11,116 nt of DNA from the NCBI GenBank assembly GCA_017552845.1, contig JAFZOE010000259.1, positions 1 to 11,116 on the forward strand. The letters run 5' to 3'. This stretch comes from Clostridia bacterium (GTDB taxonomy: Bacteria; Bacillota; Clostridia; Oscillospirales; Acutalibacteraceae). Every line of letters begins with the position of its first letter. Positions within the stretch are counted from its first letter, which is position 1. Shown piece by piece: positions 6,226-11,116 of the stretch. A program made the translations under genes and the position numbers. The notes beneath the pieces were generated by a model. It did not search any database. It was given only the letters and a program-made list of their open reading frames with translations, and had not been told where the DNA came from.

Positions 6226-9200
6226 GCAAACACTCCAAAGAAAAAACCGGCAACCGGCTCTGCAAAATCCGCTAAATCAAAGGAGCCGGATATTCCGAAG
6301 AAACCGGCGGCAAAGACGGCTCCGAAGACCGCCGCATCGGGCAGGCAGACGGGTTCGAAACCCCCTGCGAAAGCTGCTCCCAAATCAAAAACACAAAACC
6401 CCGCTCCCGCGCCGGAGGATAATTTCGGCAGGAGGCAGGGCGCTTCCGTCGCCTTTTTCTGCCTTGCGGCATTTACGGCGGCGGTAATTCTGCTTGAAGG
6501 CGAAAGCGTGTGGAATCTTATTCACAACGCTCTTTTCGGCATTTTCGGATTTACCGCTTTTATTGTTCCGCTGATATTCATATATCTCGGAATAGTCTGC
6601 GCGCGCAATAAAGCGGTTAAGAGTGCCGCGTTCAATCTCGCTTTCGGCGGCATATTCGTTGTATTCTTTTCCTCGATGATTCATATCATCAAGAGTCTGC
6701 CCGAATATCTCAAGGATAAGGAATTGTTCGCGCAGGTTCATGAAGTCTGGATTGATCCGAATTCCAAGTGGAGCGGCGGCGCCATCGGCTCGTTTATCGG
6801 CGGAGCAATCGCGAAGCTTTTCGGCAGATCCGGCGCGCTGATTACCGTCATCATTCTCGCTTTTGCGGCGTTTATGTTTATGACCGGAATCACAATTCCG
6901 GGAATTGTGCGCTTCTTTGCCCGCATGGGAAGAAAGAGCAAGGATAACTATACCCGCCTCGCCGAGGAGAGAGAGCAGAAGAGGCTTGAGAGAGAGGCTG
7001 AGGAAGAGGAGAGAAGAAGGCTCGAAGAGGAGGAGACCGAGCGTGCTCTTGCGGAAGAATCAAGGCGCAGAGCGAGCATTCCTCCGGAGCTCTTTACCGA
7101 TGATACTAAAAAGGAAAAGCCCGGCGAATTTACCTCGGGCAGCGATATTTCAATAAAGATTCCGACCGTTCCCGGAGCGGGCGGCGGAGCTCTTGCCGAG
7201 CCCGCAATGCCTGTCATTGTTGATACGGGCGCGGCGGCCGCGGCGGTTCCCGCATCTCTTACTGTCGCCGGTGCGGCAGCCGAAGCCGGAAAGGTCCCAG
7301 GTAAGGCGGGCAAAAAAGCTAAGGAAAAGAAAGCCGGAAAGGCAGAGAAAGCAGAAAAGACCGCTCCCAAAGTCGAAAAGCCTGCTCAGCCCGATATCCG
7401 CAAGGTCAATTCCGAGGAATATATTATGCCTCCTATCGACCTGCTTGAACCTCCGCAGTTTGATACTTCTGTCACAAATCTTGCGGAAAGACAGCTTCAG
7501 GGTGCAAATAAGCTTATAGAAACGCTCGAAAGTTTCAAAATCAGAGCGCAGATTACAAATATTGTCAGAGGTCCTTCGGTCACGAGATATGAGCTTGTGC
7601 CGGAGGCGGGCGTGCGTATTTCGAAGATTACCGCGCTCTCCGACGATCTGGCGATGCGTCTTGCCGCGAAGAGCGTCAGAATAGAAGCTCCGATTCCCGG
7701 CAAATCTGCAATCGGCATCGAAGTTCCCAATGAAACGAAATCCATGGTTACCATGCGCGAGCTCATTGACACCGACGATTTCAGAAGAGCAAGCGCAAAG
7801 AGCAAGCTCAGCATCGCTCTCGGCAAGGATATCACGGGCAAACTCATTATTGCCGATATTGCAAAAATGCCGCATCTGCTTGTCGCGGGAACTACGGGCT
7901 CCGGTAAATCCGTCTGCCTCAATTCAATGATAGTTTCAATTCTTTACAATGCTACGCCCGAAGAGGTTAAGCTTGTGATGATTGATCCGAAACAGGTTGA
8001 GTTCACTAAATATAACGGCATAGGACATCTTGAAATACCCGTTGTTTCGAATCCGCGCAAAGCCACCGGCGCTCTCGGCTGGGCGGTCAGCGAAATGGAG
8101 AGAAGATACAGGGTCTTTGCCGAGCAGGGTGTCAGGGATATCGGCGGTTTCAACAAACTCTGCAGAAGCAGAAAAGATCTTGAAAAGATGCATCGTATAG
8201 TTATATTCATTGACGAGTTGTCAGACCTTATGATGACTTCACCCAAAGAGGTTGAGGATTCAATTATCCGTCTTGCCCAGATGGCGCGTGCCGCAGGCAT
8301 TCATCTTATTATTGCAACCCAAAAACCTATTGCAGACGTGATTACCGGCCTTATTAAATCCAATATTCCATCAAGAATCGCTCTTTCAGTTTCTCAGTCG
8401 ATGGATTCAAGAATAATCATTGACAGAAATGGTGCCGAGAAACTTCTCGGTAATGGTGATATGTTGTTCTTACCTCCCGGCACCAGGGATCCTATTAGAG
8501 TTCAGGGCTGTTACATATCTGATGACGAAATCGAGAGGATAGTAACGCATATCAGTTCGCAGTCAGAAGCAACATACGATGATGAGGTTATGCGTGAAAT
8601 CGATGCGAAAGCCGCCGCTACAGACGGCAAACATGCCGCCGATAACGACACTGACGAAACGCTTGATCCTATGTATAATCAGGCGGCAGAGTGCGTGATT
8701 CAGGCCGGTCAGGCATCGACCACAATGCTCCAGAAAAAGCTCAAGCTCGGCTATGCCAGGGCTTCGAGAGTTATGGATCAGCTTGAGGAAACCGGTATTG
8801 TCGGCCCTGCAGAGGGCGCAAAACCCAGGCAGGTGCTTATCACTTCGCAGGAATGGTATGAGCGTCAGGCGCTCGCGGAGAGCACCGGCAAACAGCCGTA
8901 TAATATCCAGATGGACTTCACGGATTTAGACAAGAAGCCCGATATTGTTCCCGATGCTGACGAGCCGGATTACGATGAAGACGAATATGATGAGGATGAT
9001 ATTGAAGAGGTTGATGAAGAATCATCCGCAGAAGAGACTGACGATTTTGCCGACATCTATGAGGATGAAGACGAAACGGTAACGCAGGATGAACCGGCTG
9101 ACGAAACCGATGAAGACGGCTTTGCCGATATATATGAGGATGAAGAGGATGAAGAATCCGCAGAGACGGATGATGTGGAAGTTGTATTCATCCCCGAAGA

Positions 9201-9492
9201 GCCCGTAACCGAAGAGCCCGGTGAGCCGGAAATCCCGGCGCAGGAGAGTGAAGAACTGCCCGAGGAGGTTGAGCTCGGCGATTTCGGTGCTGATGAACCC
9301 GAAGAGGTTGTTCTCGAAACCGGTGAAGAGTCTCAGGAAACTCCCGCAGACGATACTGCCGATGAATCGGATGATTCCGGTGACTTTGATGACGGTTATT
9401 ATGACGATGACGATGATTTTTCCGATCCGCTCCTGAATATCGATGATATTTTTGCGGATGATAATGCGTCATCAGATGACGACGAATTCTGA
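6223..9492 (+). CDS. ftsK: FtsK/SpoIIIE-family DNA translocase with long acidic C-terminal tail
   Basis: A 1089-residue membrane-anchored hexameric ATPase that pumps double-stranded DNA at the division septum for chromosome segregation. Order of parts: a Lys/Ala/Pro-rich basic N-terminus (1-72); about four to five membrane segments (74-93, 104-126, 135-156, 186-226); a charged Glu/Arg coiled-coil stretch (about 243-284); a low-complexity Ala/Lys linker (about 325-395); the FtsK alpha domain from Y400; the beta RecA-like motor with Walker A GTTGSGKS (556-563) and Walker B IFIDE (D664, E665); IPSRIA and GAEKLLGNGDMLFLP further on; the DNA-reading gamma winged helix (about 815-875); and an acidic tail (897-1089). 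The tail is unusual: most family members end soon after gamma. ATQKPIAD (698-705) replaces the common ATQRPSVD. FtsK versus SpoIIIE role cannot be separated by sequence. The start is TTG. ygiQ follows one base after the stop. Confidence 0.96.
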   Translation: MANTPKKKPATGSAKSAKSKEPDIPKKPAAKTAPKTAASGRQTGSKPPAKAAPKSKTQNPAPAPEDNFGRRQGASVAFFCLAAFTAAVILLEGESVWNLIHNALFGIFGFTAFIVPLIFIYLGIVCARNKAVKSAAFNLAFGGIFVVFFSSMIHIIKSLPEYLKDKELFAQVHEVWIDPNSKWSGGAIGSFIGGAIAKLFGRSGALITVIILAFAAFMFMTGITIPGIVRFFARMGRKSKDNYTRLAEEREQKRLEREAEEEERRRLEEEETERALAEESRRRASIPPELFTDDTKKEKPGEFTSGSDISIKIPTVPGAGGGALAEPAMPVIVDTGAAAAAVPASLTVAGAAAEAGKVPGKAGKKAKEKKAGKAEKAEKTAPKVEKPAQPDIRKVNSEEYIMPPIDLLEPPQFDTSVTNLAERQLQGANKLIETLESFKIRAQITNIVRGPSVTRYELVPEAGVRISKITALSDDLAMRLAAKSVRIEAPIPGKSAIGIEVPNETKSMVTMRELIDTDDFRRASAKSKLSIALGKDITGKLIIADIAKMPHLLVAGTTGSGKSVCLNSMIVSILYNATPEEVKLVMIDPKQVEFTKYNGIGHLEIPVVSNPRKATGALGWAVSEMERRYRVFAEQGVRDIGGFNKLCRSRKDLEKMHRIVIFIDELSDLMMTSPKEVEDSIIRLAQMARAAGIHLIIATQKPIADVITGLIKSNIPSRIALSVSQSMDSRIIIDRNGAEKLLGNGDMLFLPPGTRDPIRVQGCYISDDEIERIVTHISSQSEATYDDEVMREIDAKAAATDGKHAADNDTDETLDPMYNQAAECVIQAGQASTTMLQKKLKLGYARASRVMDQLEETGIVGPAEGAKPRQVLITSQEWYERQALAESTGKQPYNIQMDFTDLDKKPDIVPDADEPDYDEDEYDEDDIEEVDEESSAEETDDFADIYEDEDETVTQDEPADETDEDGFADIYEDEEDEESAETDDVEVVFIPEEPVTEEPGEPEIPAQESEELPEEVELGDFGADEPEEVVLETGEESQETPADDTADESDDSGDFDDGYYDDDDDFSDPLLNIDDIFADDNASSDDDEF
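9040..9150 (+). repeat. Internal 36-base repeat in the acidic tail of ftsK
   Basis: Two copies of a 12-codon unit at 9040-9075 and 9115-9150 encode DDFADIYEDEDE and DGFADIYEDEED (residues 940-951 and 965-976). By direct comparison they are identical at 30 of 36 bases, and two of the six differences are silent third-position changes. A shorter relative, DDIFADD, occurs near the C-terminus. This points to tail growth by local duplication or to a repeated short binding motif. Confidence 0.75.
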
Positions 9493-9493
9493 T

Positions 9494-11116
9494 ATGAGTT
9501 TTCTTCCCGTTACAAAAGAGGATATGAAGGCGCGCGGATGGGACGAGGTCGATTTTGTCTATGTGAGCGGCGATGCTTATGTCGATCATCCGTCCTTCGG
9601 CGCGGCTATAATTACCAGAGTGCTCGAAAATGCGGGCTTCAGGGTTGCGTTTCTTGCGCAGCCCGATTGGAGAAGCAGCGCTGATTTCGGGCGCTTCGGC
9701 AAACCCAGGCTCGGTTTTATGGTGACCAGCGGCAATATCGATTCAATGGTCGCTCATTATACTGTCGCCAAAAAGCCGAGGAGCAGGGATTTCTATTCAC
9801 CCGGCGGCAGGGCAGGCCTCAGGCCGGACCGCGCCGTCATTGTCTACTGCAACAGAATCCGCGAATTATACGGTTCAATTCCGATTATAATCGGCGGCCT
9901 CGAAGCGTCTCTGAGGCGCTTTGCCCACTATGATTACTGGGATGATAAAATCCGCCGCTCGATTCTCCTTGATTCAGGCGCCGACCTGCTCTCCTTCGGT
10001 ATGGGCGAGCGCTCAGTGGTTGAAATAGCGAACCGCTTAGCCGCAGGTGAAGAAATTTCGCAGATAAGAGATGTCAGAGGCACCTGCTACAGCGTGGATG
10101 TGCGCGAAACTCCATGGCAGGGCGCGGAATGCCCGTCATTTGAAAATGTAGTCAATTCAAAGAAAGAATACGCCGTCTCCTGCAGAATTCAGCAGGATGA
10201 GCAGGATTTCTTCAGAGGAAAGGCTATAAAGCAGAGGCACGGCAGCAGGATGCTCGTTCAGAATCCGCCCGCAATGCCTCTTTCGACCGAAGAGCTTGAC
10301 GCCGTCTATGCTCTGCCTTTTGAGAGAACATATCATCCCATGTATGAGAAGGACGGCGGTGTTCCGGGCATTGAGGAGGTCCGTTTCTCGATTGCCCATA
10401 ACCGCGGCTGTTTCGGCGGCTGTAATTTCTGCTCTCTCGCTTTTCATCAGGGTAGATACATAACCGTCCGGAGCAAAGAATCTATTACCAAAGAAGCCGA
10501 ACTGCTCACAAAACTGCCCGATTTCAAGGGATATATTCACGATATAGGCGGACCGACCGCAAATTTCCGCCGTCCGTCCTGCGACGGTCAGGAGAAGAGG
10601 GGCTTATGCAAAGGCAAACACTGTCTTGCGCCTACGCCGTGCCCCAATCTCAAGGCCGATCACAGCGAATATCTTGATATTCTCAGAGAAGTCCGCTCAC
10701 TGCCCGGCGTCAAAAAAGTATTCATCCGCTCGGGTATAAGATATGATTATCTCCTGCAGGATAAGGATGACAGCTTCCTCAGAGAGCTTGTGAAATACCA
10801 TGTCAGCGGCCAGCTCAAGGTGGCTCCGGAGCATTGCTCCGCAGCTGTGCTTGATAAGATGGGAAAACCGCATATCGAGGCATATATCGAGTTTTCAAAG
10901 AAGTACTTTTCGCTCAGCGGCAAGGCGGGCAAAGAGCAGTATCTTGTGCCCTATCTCATGTCATCCCATCCGGGAAGCACGATGAAAGAAGCTGTTGAGC
11001 TTGCGGCGTTTCTCAAAAAGATGGGTATAAGGCCGGAGCAGGTTCAGGATTTTTATCCGACTCCGGGCACTATCTCGACCTGTATGTATTACACGGGCCT
11101 TGAACCTTATACGATG
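9494..11116 (+). CDS. YgiQ-family radical SAM protein, 3'-truncated by window edge
   Basis: The frame runs 541 codons from ATG 9494 to the last base with no stop; known members are roughly 600-740 residues, so the C-terminus lies outside. It belongs to the UPF0313/YgiQ radical SAM family, whose reaction is unknown to me. The N-terminal region has FLPVTKEDM followed by SGDAYVDHPSFG (25-36) and GGLEASLRRFAHYDYW, diagnostic of the family and matching E. coli YgiQ from memory. The SAM-cluster motif is C306-x3-C310-x2-C313. A second family-specific cysteine group follows at C363, C372, C377 and C383 before NLKADH, possibly holding another cluster. The ATG is one base after the ftsK stop and lacks a clear Shine-Dalgarno, so translation is likely coupled to ftsK. 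An in-frame ATG at 9524 has AGAGGA ahead, but the first start keeps the conserved FLP segment. Family is certain; function is not. Confidence 0.95.
   Translation, partial: MSFLPVTKEDMKARGWDEVDFVYVSGDAYVDHPSFGAAIITRVLENAGFRVAFLAQPDWRSSADFGRFGKPRLGFMVTSGNIDSMVAHYTVAKKPRSRDFYSPGGRAGLRPDRAVIVYCNRIRELYGSIPIIIGGLEASLRRFAHYDYWDDKIRRSILLDSGADLLSFGMGERSVVEIANRLAAGEEISQIRDVRGTCYSVDVRETPWQGAECPSFENVVNSKKEYAVSCRIQQDEQDFFRGKAIKQRHGSRMLVQNPPAMPLSTEELDAVYALPFERTYHPMYEKDGGVPGIEEVRFSIAHNRGCFGGCNFCSLAFHQGRYITVRSKESITKEAELLTKLPDFKGYIHDIGGPTANFRRPSCDGQEKRGLCKGKHCLAPTPCPNLKADHSEYLDILREVRSLPGVKKVFIRSGIRYDYLLQDKDDSFLRELVKYHVSGQLKVAPEHCSAAVLDKMGKPHIEAYIEFSKKYFSLSGKAGKEQYLVPYLMSSHPGSTMKEAVELAAFLKKMGIRPEQVQDFYPTPGTISTCMYYTGLEPYTM

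Noticed and set aside
7150..7875. Open frame of 241 codons on the minus strand opposite ftsK
   Set aside because: It lies wholly inside the well-supported ftsK frame. Its product is Arg/Ser/Cys-rich without recognisable motifs, and no ribosome binding site is evident.
8911..9489. Acidic FtsK tail as a separate gene or frameshift product
   Set aside because: The frame is continuous from the gamma domain, there is no ribosome binding site at the Met at 8911, and the end meets the ygiQ start exactly.
9188..9589. His/Arg-rich open frame on the minus strand opposite the acidic FtsK tail
   Set aside because: The composition is the expected complement of GAN/GAR-rich acidic codons, so it is a by-product of the tail.

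Overview
The window reads as chromosomal housekeeping DNA from an anaerobic, Gram-positive bacterium of the class Clostridia, most likely an uncultured gut member near the Oscillospiraceae/Ruminococcaceae. The reasons are strong AGGAGG-type ribosome binding sites, AT-rich intergenic regions against more GC-rich genes, an FtsK/SpoIIIE translocase, a three-gene anaerobic glycerol-3-phosphate-dehydrogenase-like cluster and a malic enzyme of the short bacterial type. The taxonomic placement is inference; no rRNA or other marker gene is present.

Layout. (1) 1-2058, plus strand: the 3' part of an Ldh_2-family malate/L-lactate dehydrogenase, followed after 3 bases by a complete NAD(P)-dependent malic enzyme. 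Together they look like a malate/oxaloacetate/pyruvate module. (2) 2098-2122: a strong hairpin between two convergent transcription units, usable as a terminator from both sides. (3) 2140-5209, minus strand, read from right to left: a GlpA-like FAD dehydrogenase with a C-terminal [2Fe-2S] domain, an NAD(P)/FAD pyridine-nucleotide oxidoreductase and a small four-cysteine DUF1667 protein. They are tightly spaced (15 and 4 bases) behind a near-consensus promoter, and probably form a multi-subunit dehydrogenase. (4) 5312-6034, minus strand: a complete sirtuin (NAD-dependent protein deacylase) with its own promoter. (5) 6035-6222: a divergent promoter region. (6) 6223-9492, plus strand: an FtsK/SpoIIIE DNA translocase that starts with TTG and carries an unusual, very acidic C-terminal tail of about 190 residues. 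(7) 9494 to the right edge: a YgiQ-family radical SAM protein, one base after ftsK and cut by the window end.

Three sigma-A-type promoters were identified by eye, each with a TTGAT(A/T) -35 box, an exact 17-base spacer and a -10 at or near TATAAT. They drive the glpA-like operon, the sirtuin and ftsK. No terminator hairpin is visible between the sirtuin and the glpA-like gene, so sirtuin transcripts may read through into the redox operon.

I found no mobile element, CRISPR array, tRNA, rRNA or clear foreign insertion, and no gene-free stretch longer than about 190 bases. Nothing here is convincingly a new system. The two items most worth a second look are the polyacidic FtsK tail with its internal FADIYEDE repeat, and the three-protein redox cluster, whose true substrate and electron acceptor are not settled by sequence.
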